This document shows positions 25,817 through 33,583 of a DNA stretch of 64,000 nt, piece by piece. A program made the position numbers and the translations under genes. This DNA is from Vreelandella venusta (GTDB lineage: Bacteria; Pseudomonadota; Gammaproteobacteria; Pseudomonadales; Halomonadaceae), in NCBI RefSeq assembly GCF_007989605.1, contig NZ_BJUL01000010.1, forward strand, positions 62,001-126,000, in the 5' to 3' direction. The notes under the pieces were generated by a model that was given only the letters and a program-made list of their open reading frames with translations, searched no databases and was not told the origin of the DNA. The stretch's first letter is position 1, and each line of letters opens with the position of its first letter.

Positions 25817-26074
25817 TTACATGTCCTCGTCTTGCATTTCCATGTCTTTTTCCATTTCCATGCCATCGTCAGACATGCTGTCATCGTGCATATCCCCGTC
25901 CATAGAATCGTCCATCGCGTCGGACATATCATCCATCGCCATGTCACTTTTGCCCATAGACTGCGACATGTCACTTTCCATCATGCCCTCTTCGGACATC
26001 ATGTCATCGGCGTGGCTAGCCGTTGCCATTAGGCTAAATAAGCAGATAGCAGTGACTGTAGTAAGCTTGTTCAT
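25817..26074 (-). CDS. Secreted methionine- and aspartate-rich peptide, MrpX-like
   Basis: An 85-residue protein: a signal peptide (MNKLTTVTAICLFSLMATASHA) and a mature part of 63 residues with 18 Met (29%) and 25 Asp or Glu (40%), in repeats such as DMSDAMDDSMDGDMHDDSM. There is no Cys and one His after the signal. The start has GGGGAGA upstream. It heads a same-strand block with a two-component system and msrPQ. In Azospira, the Met-rich periplasmic peptide MrpX is a sacrificial hypochlorite scavenger regenerated by an MsrP homologue, and the same logic fits here, though the sequence is acidic and the regulator differs. Copper or silver binding by Met motifs is the main alternative. Easily missed in annotation because of low complexity. 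Confidence 0.8.
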   Translation of the reverse strand: MNKLTTVTAICLFSLMATASHADDMMSEEGMMESDMSQSMGKSDMAMDDMSDAMDDSMDGDMHDDSMSDDGMEMEKDMEMQDEDM

Positions 26075-26152
26075 AGAGATGTCTCCCCAAGATTTAAGCC
26101 TGCCGAACTAGCAGGTTCAAATCCTATCCTAGATGCTCTGCATCACAGCTGG

Positions 26153-26205
26153 GTCACGGGGTGATATAGAGTGTATCGCGCAAAGTTCACAAATGTGTCA
26201 CGGGG
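26153..26205. repeat. Direct repeats GTCACGGGG, 44 bp apart
   Basis: Two identical 9-mers at 26153-26161 and 26197-26205 lie in the 207-bp divergent region between the Met-rich peptide gene and the DUF2157 gene. Their spacing is near four helical turns. OmpR-type regulators bind direct repeats, so these are candidate sites for the adjacent regulator. Confidence 0.35.
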
Positions 26206-26281
26206 ACGCTAACGATAGGGCGATGTCTGCAATAACGCTTCCCCTTATTTCAATCAGTGTGCTTCAGCAAGGAGAGCGCTC

Positions 26282-27256
26282 ATGGCCACTACACGCCGTA
26301 AACTCATGTCGTTAATTGAGCAGGGAGTGATACCTCCTGAACAAGTGCCGTTAGCGGTTGAGGTGGCGGGACTGCACCCGTCGCCCCACGCCTGGGCGCT
26401 GTTGATTGACCGGCTGCTGCTGTGGCTGGGTGGCTTAGCATTGGCTTGCGCGGTGATGTTTTTCGTGGCTTTCAATTGGGCCGATATGGGTCGCCTGCCA
26501 CGCTTTGCGTTAGTGCAGGCCGCGTTGGTGTTAGCGGCAGGCATAGCGGTGTGGGGTAGTGCGAGTGCGATGCTGTTCCGCGTGGCGTTAGCTGCGGCGT
26601 TTCTGTTGATAGGAGTGCTACTGGCGCTGGTTGGTCAGGTTTACCAAACGGGTGCTGACCCATGGCAGTTGTTTTTCGTTTGGTCCCTGCTTAGTTTGCC
26701 GTTGGTATGGATCGCTCGTTTTGATGCCCTTTGGGTGGCATGGCTAGGACTTTTGAACCTATCAGTGTGGCTGTATAGCAGCACCTGGGGCGGCATTTTA
26801 GGCAGTGTGTTCTTAGCTGATAATGCCGCTTTATGGGGACTGGTACTGATCAACTTAGCGGCTCAAATTGTGTGGGAATGGGGTGTGCAGCGCCGCAACT
26901 GGCCGGGGCGTTGGGCGATTTGCTTGTTGGCACTGGGTAGCGGTATACCGCTGACGCTACTGATGATGACGTGGGTGAGTGGGAAAACGTATGCGTTGAC
27001 AGCGATTGTGGCGGTTTACCCTGTATGGTTGGCAGTGCTGTATGGCGTTTATCGTCAGTGGCGGCTTGAGCTATTTATGTTGGCAGGGGGCTGCGTATCG
27101 GTGATTACAGTAATCACACTACTGCTCGCACGCTACGTACTATGGGAAGGCCAGTGGCACGAAGGCGGCTTACTGTTGCTGGCAGGTGCGGTCTTTGCCA
27201 TGGGGGCGGCAGCGGTGATGTGGCTGAAGCGATTGAATGCCGAGGAGACGTCATGA
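26282..27256 (+). CDS. DUF2157 membrane protein
   Basis: A 324-residue protein with a short soluble N-terminus (LMSLIEQGVIPPEQVPLAVEVAG) and about eight to ten hydrophobic helices, matching DUF2157. Its stop overlaps the start of a DUF4401 gene (ATGA), and a GDYXXLXY-domain gene follows. The three families occur together in many proteobacteria as an uncharacterised membrane system. Function unknown; transport or cell-envelope assembly are guesses. Confidence 0.82.
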   Translation: MATTRRKLMSLIEQGVIPPEQVPLAVEVAGLHPSPHAWALLIDRLLLWLGGLALACAVMFFVAFNWADMGRLPRFALVQAALVLAAGIAVWGSASAMLFRVALAAAFLLIGVLLALVGQVYQTGADPWQLFFVWSLLSLPLVWIARFDALWVAWLGLLNLSVWLYSSTWGGILGSVFLADNAALWGLVLINLAAQIVWEWGVQRRNWPGRWAICLLALGSGIPLTLLMMTWVSGKTYALTAIVAVYPVWLAVLYGVYRQWRLELFMLAGGCVSVITVITLLLARYVLWEGQWHEGGLLLLAGAVFAMGAAAVMWLKRLNAEETS

Positions 27257-28347
27257 GCCAGTCTATGAGTACGTTAAAACAGCGATTAGCTCAGGCTGGT
27301 ATTTCGCTAAATGAGCCTTCATCTACAGCGCCGCTAGACTCACCCTGGTTTGTGCGGGTTGTGCAGGCGTTTTTCGGTTGGTTAGCCGCGCTGTTTCTGT
27401 TGGGGTTTATTGCCACGGCAGTTGTGTTTGTACTGAAAAGCTCAGTGGCTTCGCTTGTCGTAGGCGGCCTGCTGATTGGCGGGGCATTTGCGCTATTACG
27501 CGCCGCGCGAAGCGATGTACTGGAGCACATGGCGCTGGCGTTTAGCTTAGCAGGGCAATTATTAGTGGCCTGGCCAGCGGTCGAGAGGTGGGGTTTTTCC
27601 GCCAGCCTATGGTGGAGTTTGCTGGCGCTGCAGTGCGTGCTGGCGCTGATCATGCCGAGCCAGGTTCACCGCAGTATGTCGGCGTTTTTAGCAAGTTTAG
27701 CGTTAACGATGGCGCTAGCAGCCAATGGACTGGCACCGGTGGCGATTGGCATGGTGGTGCTGGTGCTGACACTGCTTTGGTTGAATGAATGTCGTTGGCC
27801 TGGGCGCATAGGGGCGGTTCAGGCATGGGGGGCTGGACTGTTAATGGGAGTGTTGGTGCTTCAAGGGCAGGCGTACTCTAACCAGCTTGCTTGGCTTTAC
27901 GGTTCAGACACTCAGTGGTTTGACCCATGGCTTGCCAGTTGGCTGAGCACTGCTTTGGTGGCGCTGGCCTTAGTGTGCGTCATCCTTCAGGCACTTCGTC
28001 AGCACTCTCAGACTACTATTGCACAACGCTTGGTAATTTATGGCGCAGTCGCGCTAGTGGCGGTGGTAACAGTGTATATGCCGGGGCTTGGCGCTGGAGT
28101 TACCGTCCTATTGCTCGGATTTACGCTGAGTCACCGGATGCTGATGGGAAGCGGTATTGTGTTACTCCTGATGGCGGCTAGTAATTATTACTACTGGCTG
28201 GAGGTGACGCTGTTGATGAAATCACTCATGTTGCTGGCAATGGGGGCGTTGCTGTTATCCATTCGCTGGGTACTGAAGCGTTGGTGGTTAAACCGGTGGT
28301 TAACAGTGCATAAGCCCGCGCCGCTAGGAGATGCTAATGAGCCGTAA
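27253..28347 (+). CDS. DUF4401 membrane protein
   Basis: A 364-residue polytopic membrane protein starting MSQSMSTLKQRLAQAGISL, then PWFVRVVQAFFGWLAALFLLGFIA, as in DUF4401. Roughly ten helices are visible. The reading frame is open upstream to 27142, but the ATG at 27253 overlaps the DUF2157 stop and begins the family's conserved N-terminus. Middle gene of the DUF2157-DUF4401-GDYXXLXY operon; function unknown. Confidence 0.82.
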   Translation: MSQSMSTLKQRLAQAGISLNEPSSTAPLDSPWFVRVVQAFFGWLAALFLLGFIATAVVFVLKSSVASLVVGGLLIGGAFALLRAARSDVLEHMALAFSLAGQLLVAWPAVERWGFSASLWWSLLALQCVLALIMPSQVHRSMSAFLASLALTMALAANGLAPVAIGMVVLVLTLLWLNECRWPGRIGAVQAWGAGLLMGVLVLQGQAYSNQLAWLYGSDTQWFDPWLASWLSTALVALALVCVILQALRQHSQTTIAQRLVIYGAVALVAVVTVYMPGLGAGVTVLLLGFTLSHRMLMGSGIVLLLMAASNYYYWLEVTLLMKSLMLLAMGALLLSIRWVLKRWWLNRWLTVHKPAPLGDANEP

Positions 28348-28882
28348 CGTGAAGCGAAGCCGCTGGATAGTCATTGCGACCACTGCTGTTGTGCTAGCGG
28401 TGGTTAACTGGGCCATTTGGCAGAAAGAGCATCACTTAGCCGAAGGTGAAATTGTCTATTTGGAGCTTGCCCCGGTTGATCCGCGCTCGTTAATGCATGG
28501 TGACTACATGGTGCTAAGTTTTGCCTTGGCTAACCGTATTCGTATGCAGCGTGCAATTGATCGCCACGAAGAGGCGGATGGAAATGTCATGCCAACGGCG
28601 GCCAATGGTCGTGTGATAGTTCGTTTGGATGAGGCATCAATCGCTCACTTCCAGCGCTTGGATGATGGCACGCCGCTCGGCGACGACGAAAGGCGTTTAC
28701 GTTATCGGCTGCGCCATGGGAACGTGCGCTTTGCTACGGATGCATTTTTCTTTCAGGAAGGGCACGCTGAGCGTTTTGAGCCCGCCCGCTACGGTCAGTT
28801 CCGAGCCAATGAGCACGGCGAGCTGCTGCTAGAGGCGCTATATGATGCATCACTAAACCGTTTGGGAGAGATGGAACGGTGA
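28337..28882 (+). CDS. GDYXXLXY-domain protein
   Basis: A 181-residue protein with one N-terminal membrane helix (WIVIATTAVVLAVVNWAIW) and a periplasmic domain carrying the family motif as LMHGDYMVLSFAL, preceded by LELAPVDPRSLM. It overlaps the end of the DUF4401 gene; the ATG at 28337 is chosen because GGAG lies 7 bp upstream. Probably a periplasmic partner of the two membrane proteins; function unknown. Confidence 0.85.
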   Translation: MSRNVKRSRWIVIATTAVVLAVVNWAIWQKEHHLAEGEIVYLELAPVDPRSLMHGDYMVLSFALANRIRMQRAIDRHEEADGNVMPTAANGRVIVRLDEASIAHFQRLDDGTPLGDDERRLRYRLRHGNVRFATDAFFFQEGHAERFEPARYGQFRANEHGELLLEALYDASLNRLGEMER

Positions 28883-28891
28883 TGTGCTGCA

Positions 28892-29803
28892 TCAGTGTTC
28901 AATACCTATGGCGGCATAACGCTTGGCTAAGAAATCAAGCAGCGCCCTTACTGAGGGTAGTAAACCTCGGCGAGAGGGGTAAACCGCGTGGATGACTTCT
29001 CTGCGCGGTTGCCACTCAGGTAATACTTGCACTAGCTTATTTGAGGCCAACGAATCACTTAGCATTAAACTTGGAAGTTGTACCACACCAACGCCAGCTA
29101 GTGCTGCTCTATAAAGAGCGGTCATATCCGTGGTGATAAACCGTGGCGAATGTTCAATTCGGCACTCTTCACCGTCGCGTTGAAGGTGCCAGGCGTGGGC
29201 TTCTTCTGGCCTTGCTCTGCTTAGGCTAGGCAATGTGCAAAGGTCGTTGGGCGCTGATGGCATGCCGTGCTGTTCAATCAGTGTTGGGCTTGCTACCAAG
29301 CATTGCCCGCGATCTGATAGTACCTTCAGAACAAGCTCGCTATCTTCTAAAGGTAAGGGGCGGGCGCGGATCGAAATATCAAACCCCTCAATAAACGGGT
29401 CAACACTGCGGTTAGTTCCTTCCAGGTGTATCTGGACATCTGGGTAGAGCACCATGAAATCCGCCAGGATTGCACTCACGTGAAAGCTCAATAGCCCCGT
29501 GGGGCAACTGATACGGATGATACCGCAGGGCACTTGTTGGGTTTCTTCGATGAACTGCTGAGCCGCTTCAGCTTCCACTAACATGGCTTTGCAGTGTTGG
29601 TAGTAGCGTTGGCCAATATCCGTGAGTGTTAGATGGCGAGTCGAACGGTGCATCAAGCGCACGTTAAGCTGACTTTCTAGCTCTCCCACCCGTCTGCTTA
29701 ATTTTGATTTGGCAATGCCCAGCGCGCGGCCTGCTGGAGAAAAACCTCCATGGTCGACTACCTTCACAAAATAATAAAGATCATTCAGATTAGGGGGCGT
29801 CAT
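28892..29803 (-). CDS. LysR-family regulator divergent from the ycaC-like gene
   Basis: A 303-residue LysR protein with the helix-turn-helix YYFVKVVDHGGFSPAGRALGIAKSKLSRRVGELESQLNVRLMHRSTRHLTLTDIG, of the PcaQ/DhcR-like CRG group. The effector domain spans about 88-295. It faces the ycaC-like gene over 145 bp. The downstream hydrolase, ABM protein and pirin genes make a plausible regulon. The inducer is unknown. Confidence 0.88.
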   Translation of the reverse strand: MTPPNLNDLYYFVKVVDHGGFSPAGRALGIAKSKLSRRVGELESQLNVRLMHRSTRHLTLTDIGQRYYQHCKAMLVEAEAAQQFIEETQQVPCGIIRISCPTGLLSFHVSAILADFMVLYPDVQIHLEGTNRSVDPFIEGFDISIRARPLPLEDSELVLKVLSDRGQCLVASPTLIEQHGMPSAPNDLCTLPSLSRARPEEAHAWHLQRDGEECRIEHSPRFITTDMTALYRAALAGVGVVQLPSLMLSDSLASNKLVQVLPEWQPRREVIHAVYPSRRGLLPSVRALLDFLAKRYAAIGIEH

Positions 29804-29948
29804 GTGTTCTCCCTGTGCAACGCTGTGTCTTAATTGCCTATCTAATCATTGAATCAGCGAACGACTAAACTCTGTATGGCATGCGCAAGAGCTGTTGGAT
29901 CTGTGTTTTCCAAAAGCCCACTCAGGCTAATAGATAAAGGAGTATGTC

Positions 29949-30584
29949 ATGGCTAACCCCTATGTTCGTCTCGATAAAGATAACGCCGCCGTTCTTTTAG
30001 TAGATCACCAAACTGGGCTGTTGTCCTTAGTTCGTGATATTGATCCTGATCGGTTCAAAAATAATGTACTGGCGCTTGCTGACTTGGCGAAATACTTTGG
30101 TCTGCCAACGATTCTTACCACAAGCTTCGAAGATGGCCCTAATGGGCCGCTGGTGCCTGAATTAAAAGAGATGTTTCCAGAGGCGCCTTACATCGCACGC
30201 CCTGGACAAATTAATGCCTGGGATAACGAAGATTTTGTAAAAGCGGTTAAGGCGACGGGTAAGAAACAGCTGATTATTGCGGGCGTGGTGACAGAAGTGT
30301 GTGTGGCTTTCCCGGCGCTTTCCGCACTTGAAGAAGAGTTTGATGTGTTCGTGATCACCGATGCATCGGGTACCTTTAACGAACTTACCCGTGATGCTGC
30401 CTGGGACCGTATGTCCAGCGCCGGTGCCCAGTTAATGACCTGGTTTGGTGCTGCCTGCGAACTTCATCGTGATTGGAGAAATGATATTGAAGGCCTAGGG
30501 GCGCTCTTCTCTAATCATATCCCCGACTATCGCAACTTAATGAATAGCTACAGTACTTTGACACAATCCTCTGAGAAGAAGTAA
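29949..30584 (+). CDS. Isochorismatase-family hydrolase, YcaC-like
   Basis: A 211-residue cysteine hydrolase. The triad can be placed at Asp19 (LLVDHQTGL), a Lys near 105 and Cys in VVTEVCVAFPALSALEEE, with the cis-peptide context of the family; these match YcaC, a cytosolic hydrolase of unknown substrate. Good ribosome site (AAAGGAG). A LysR gene is divergent, and an ABM-domain protein, a GNAT remnant and a pirin follow on the same strand. Such groups respond to electrophiles or aromatic compounds in other proteobacteria (inference). Confidence 0.88.
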   Translation: MANPYVRLDKDNAAVLLVDHQTGLLSLVRDIDPDRFKNNVLALADLAKYFGLPTILTTSFEDGPNGPLVPELKEMFPEAPYIARPGQINAWDNEDFVKAVKATGKKQLIIAGVVTEVCVAFPALSALEEEFDVFVITDASGTFNELTRDAAWDRMSSAGAQLMTWFGAACELHRDWRNDIEGLGALFSNHIPDYRNLMNSYSTLTQSSEKK

Positions 30585-30674
30585 ACCATGCTCATGACTG
30601 GGGGCAGGTAAGCCCCTGGTCATTACTTGCAAGGATGGCATTAATCGGTTGTTCATCAATTATGGAATACCACC

Positions 30675-31256
30675 ATGCCCTCTGAACATAGTGCAGCATC
30701 ACCCGAAGAGTCCGGTGCGATAACACTGAAGATATGTCATCGCGTGAAACCCGAGGCGCGGGCTGAGTATGAAGCATGGTTAAAAAAAATTATTCATGTG
30801 GCGGGTCAGTATCCTGGCCATCTTGGCGTGCATATTCTTCGTCCTGCGGAGGGGCACAATGATTATGAAATAGCGCTTAGGTTTGCCTCTCATGCTGAAG
30901 CCGGAAGATGGCTTGAGTCTGCCGAACGAAAGGCGTTGATCAATGATGCGTTACCGGCTTTTCGGGAAGAGGAGGTCATCCAGATTCAAAGCGGTATCGA
31001 TTACTGGTTCTCGCCACCTAATGCACCTGTTAACAAACAGCCTGTGCGCTGGAAGCAGTGGCTTGTTACAACCTCGGTTATCTGGCCTCTCACCATGTTG
31101 GTTCCATTTCTTTGGGGGCCGCTTTTCGCATTATTTCCCTGGTTGAATACATGGGGTATTCGCCACGGTGTTGTCGCTGCCAGCGTGGTCGGGCTGGTGG
31201 TCTATGTGGTGATGCCCCGTGTAGTGCGTCTAGTCGCGTCATGGATGTTTCGCTGA
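30675..31256 (+). CDS. Antibiotic-biosynthesis-monooxygenase-domain membrane protein
   Basis: A 193-residue protein. Residues about 16-110 form an ABM ferredoxin-like domain (ITLKICHRVKPEARAEYEAWLKKIIHVAGQYPGHLGVHILRP). Two C-terminal helices (about 131-150 and 165-185) anchor it to the membrane, as in COG3224 proteins. It is the second gene after ycaC. Heme- or quinone-related chemistry has been shown for some ABM proteins, but none can be assigned here. Confidence 0.8.
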   Translation: MPSEHSAASPEESGAITLKICHRVKPEARAEYEAWLKKIIHVAGQYPGHLGVHILRPAEGHNDYEIALRFASHAEAGRWLESAERKALINDALPAFREEEVIQIQSGIDYWFSPPNAPVNKQPVRWKQWLVTTSVIWPLTMLVPFLWGPLFALFPWLNTWGIRHGVVAASVVGLVVYVVMPRVVRLVASWMFR

Positions 31257-31320
31257 TATCTATTAAGTTATAGAAATAGTTCCTTGGCTGGGTAACGTGC
31301 AATACAAGAAGGAGAAGGCA

Positions 31321-31398
31321 ATGTCTGATACACCTGCAAGCCCCTTTACCATTGAACATGAAACCAGCGATACCAAGGGACGCGATGTGCTCGCTTAA
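31321..31398 (+). pseudogene. Remnant of a small GNAT-type acetyltransferase gene
   Basis: A 25-residue frame with a strong ribosome site (AGGAG), reading FTIEHETSDTKGRDVLA and then stop. The wording resembles the N-terminus of small YjdJ-like acetyltransferases (about 90-100 residues), where KGRY is followed by the acetyl-CoA fold, absent here. The pirin gene starts 45 bp later. Probably a deleted operon member; a real mini-peptide cannot be excluded. Confidence 0.4.
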
Positions 31399-31443
31399 CG
31401 AGTGTTCGACACTTTTCTGCCTCTCACTTCTGGAGAAACTCCT

Positions 31444-32391
31444 ATGAGCTGGATGCCCGATATTGAGCCCAAATGTCCTTCCGCAGGCAACCTACACGAT
31501 ATTGAGACACTGATCGTACCTCGTGCGCACGACCTGGGTGGCTTTGAAGTACGGCGTGCGCTTCCTGCGCCCAAGCGCCAGATGGTGGGGCCGTTTATTT
31601 TTTTCGATCAGATGGGGCCCGCTGAATTTCTTAGAGAGGATGGTATCGATGTTCGTCCTCATCCCCATATTGGACTTGCTACGGTCACTTACTTGTACCA
31701 GGGAGAGTTCCAGCATCGTGACAGTCTGGGGACTAATCAGATGATTCATCCTGGGGCGGTTAATTGGATGGTTGCGGGTAATGGCGTGACCCATTCTGAA
31801 CGTACTAGCCCCGCGACACGTCAAAATAAGCACTCTCTGTTTGGTATTCAGACGTGGGTGGCATTGCCTGAAGCATACGAAGATAAACCCGCCAGCTTTG
31901 CGCACCATGGGCAGGAGACATTGCCGCTGCTTAAAGGTGAGGGTAAAGAGGTTCGCTTGATTCTGGGTACGGCATGGGGTGAACAGGCGCCTGTGCAGAC
32001 TTTTTCGGAGATGTTTTATGCGGATGCAGTTCTCCAGCCAGGCGCTAAGCTTCCTTTGCCAGATGGCCACGAAGATCGTGGACTCTATGTAACGTCGGGT
32101 AGCGTTAGCATTGCAGGGGATATCTTCGATGCGGGACAAATGATGGTTTTCCGCCCGGGTGACCCCATTACCGTAACTGCGGGCGAAAGCGGAGCTCGGC
32201 TAATGCTGCTCGGTGGCGAAACGCTCAATGGGCCACGCTATATCTCCTGGAACTTCGTTGCGTCTTCCCGGGAAAAGTTAGCGGCTGCTAAGCAGGCGTG
32301 GATGGAGGGTGACTTCGAGCATGGGCGATTTAAATTGCCGCCGGGGGACGATGAAGAATTCATTCCTTTTCCAGGCCAGCAGCGTAATTAA
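31444..32391 (+). CDS. Pirin-family protein (first of two)
   Basis: A 315-residue bicupin. The N-terminal cupin holds the metal motif RPHPHIGLATVTYLYQGEFQHRDSLG, with two His, a later His and Glu, as in pirin. GAVNWMVAGNGVTHSER is a second pirin signature. Some pirins are quercetinase-like dioxygenases. The ATG at 31444 with GGAG upstream is preferred to a GTG at 31402. It ends the ycaC operon and is convergent with a second pirin, with a hairpin between. Confidence 0.88.
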   Translation: MSWMPDIEPKCPSAGNLHDIETLIVPRAHDLGGFEVRRALPAPKRQMVGPFIFFDQMGPAEFLREDGIDVRPHPHIGLATVTYLYQGEFQHRDSLGTNQMIHPGAVNWMVAGNGVTHSERTSPATRQNKHSLFGIQTWVALPEAYEDKPASFAHHGQETLPLLKGEGKEVRLILGTAWGEQAPVQTFSEMFYADAVLQPGAKLPLPDGHEDRGLYVTSGSVSIAGDIFDAGQMMVFRPGDPITVTAGESGARLMLLGGETLNGPRYISWNFVASSREKLAAAKQAWMEGDFEHGRFKLPPGDDEEFIPFPGQQRN

Positions 32392-32403
32392 TTGGTAGCA
32401 AAA

Positions 32404-32426
32404 TGGCTGGCTGTTTAAGCCAGCCA
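32404..32426. terminator. Bidirectional terminator between the two pirin genes
   Basis: A 9-bp perfect stem (TGGCTGGCT with AGCCAGCCA) and a 5-base loop lie between convergent genes. T-runs are short on both sides. Confidence 0.6.
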
Positions 32427-32458
32427 GCCTAGTCGCTATTTAAATAGTATCCACTTAA

Positions 32459-33340
32459 CTAGCTTGGCATATGGCCAAAGCGACCGTTGTTAAAGTCTTC
32501 TATCGCTTCAATGATGTCACGTTCGCTATTCATCACAAACGGCCCATGACCGACCACTGGCTCATTGAGCGGCTCGCCACTTAGCAGCAACATAGTTGCG
32601 TCGTTGTTGGCTTCAAGCGTCAGCGCATCACCTTCTCTAGAAAGCTCGGCCACTTGTGCTTCACGCAGTACCTCTTCGCCATTGATTTGAACCGTCCCTT
32701 TTAGCACGACCAGCAGGGTTGTCCATCCATCCGGCTGCGTCAGCGTGGTTGTCTGACCACCGTTTAGCCGCACATCCCAGACATTCATCGGAGAGAACGT
32801 CTGTGCAGGCCCCACGTGGGTATCCTGGTTGCCATCGACATAGTCACCTGCAATTAAGCGAACGCTACCCGCTTGCTCTGGCAATTCCACGACAGGAATC
32901 TGGGCATTAAAAATTGCCTGATAGCCTGGTGTAGCCATTTTGTCTTTGGCAGGTAAGTTTACCCACAGCTGCACCATCTCAAGCGTGCCGCCTTGCTCTG
33001 TAAACGCGGGCGAATGAAACTCATCGTGTAGGATACCCGCACCCGCCGTCATCCATTGCACGTCACCTGGGCCGATCACACCGCCTTTGCCCGTTGAGTC
33101 GCGGTGCGCCACTTCGCCTTGGTAGACAATCGTGACGGTTTCAAACCCTCGGTGCGGGTGTTGCCCGACACCACGTGGCCGTGTGGTGGGAGTAAAATCG
33201 GCAGGCCCGGAATAGTCCAGTAGCAAAAAGGGGCTCAACTGCTCGGAGCGTGGGCCATAGGAGAACAGCGAACGCGCCGGGAAACCGTCACCCACCCAGT
33301 GAGGGCGTGGCGCGCTAGTAACAGCTACTAACTTTTTCAT
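32459..33340 (-). CDS. Pirin-family protein (second)
   Basis: A 293-residue pirin with HPHRGFETVTIVYQGEVAHRDSTGKGGVIGPGDVQWMTAGAGILHDEFH, containing the cupin metal ligands. It differs clearly from the first pirin and is of the YhhW type, for which quercetinase activity is known in E. coli. It is monocistronic and convergent with the other pirin gene. Starts after AAGGAG. Confidence 0.9.
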   Translation of the reverse strand: MKKLVAVTSAPRPHWVGDGFPARSLFSYGPRSEQLSPFLLLDYSGPADFTPTTRPRGVGQHPHRGFETVTIVYQGEVAHRDSTGKGGVIGPGDVQWMTAGAGILHDEFHSPAFTEQGGTLEMVQLWVNLPAKDKMATPGYQAIFNAQIPVVELPEQAGSVRLIAGDYVDGNQDTHVGPAQTFSPMNVWDVRLNGGQTTTLTQPDGWTTLLVVLKGTVQINGEEVLREAQVAELSREGDALTLEANNDATMLLLSGEPLNEPVVGHGPFVMNSERDIIEAIEDFNNGRFGHMPS

Positions 33341-33583
33341 CGTTTCTCCTTAAAGAGTACGTTGCTGGTTAAGAAGGGTACGTGTTAAGTGATGCCAGTA
33401 ATAGATAGTGCGTCTGAGACTCAGTGTTGCAGTGTTGGAACACTAGATGCTTGATTGATTGAAGAACGTCGTCTGTACTTTGCTCAACCACTGGCATGGA
33501 TGCACTGTATTCAGCGCAGGACTGGCGATTGTGTTGCCAGTTAGTGGTTGTTTAGCTCACTTACTTTTAATGACAAGGTTGTT

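Noticed and set aside
25791..26111. Plus-strand frames opposite the Met-rich peptide, one very rich in His and one in Met/Ser
   Set aside because: They are mirror images of the repetitive Asp/Met codons (CAT opposite ATG). The minus-strand product has a proper signal peptide, ribosome site and operon position.
26112..26124. GGTTCAAATCC, like a tRNA T-loop
   Set aside because: The flanking bases do not form a T-stem, and no acceptor or anticodon arms can be placed around it.
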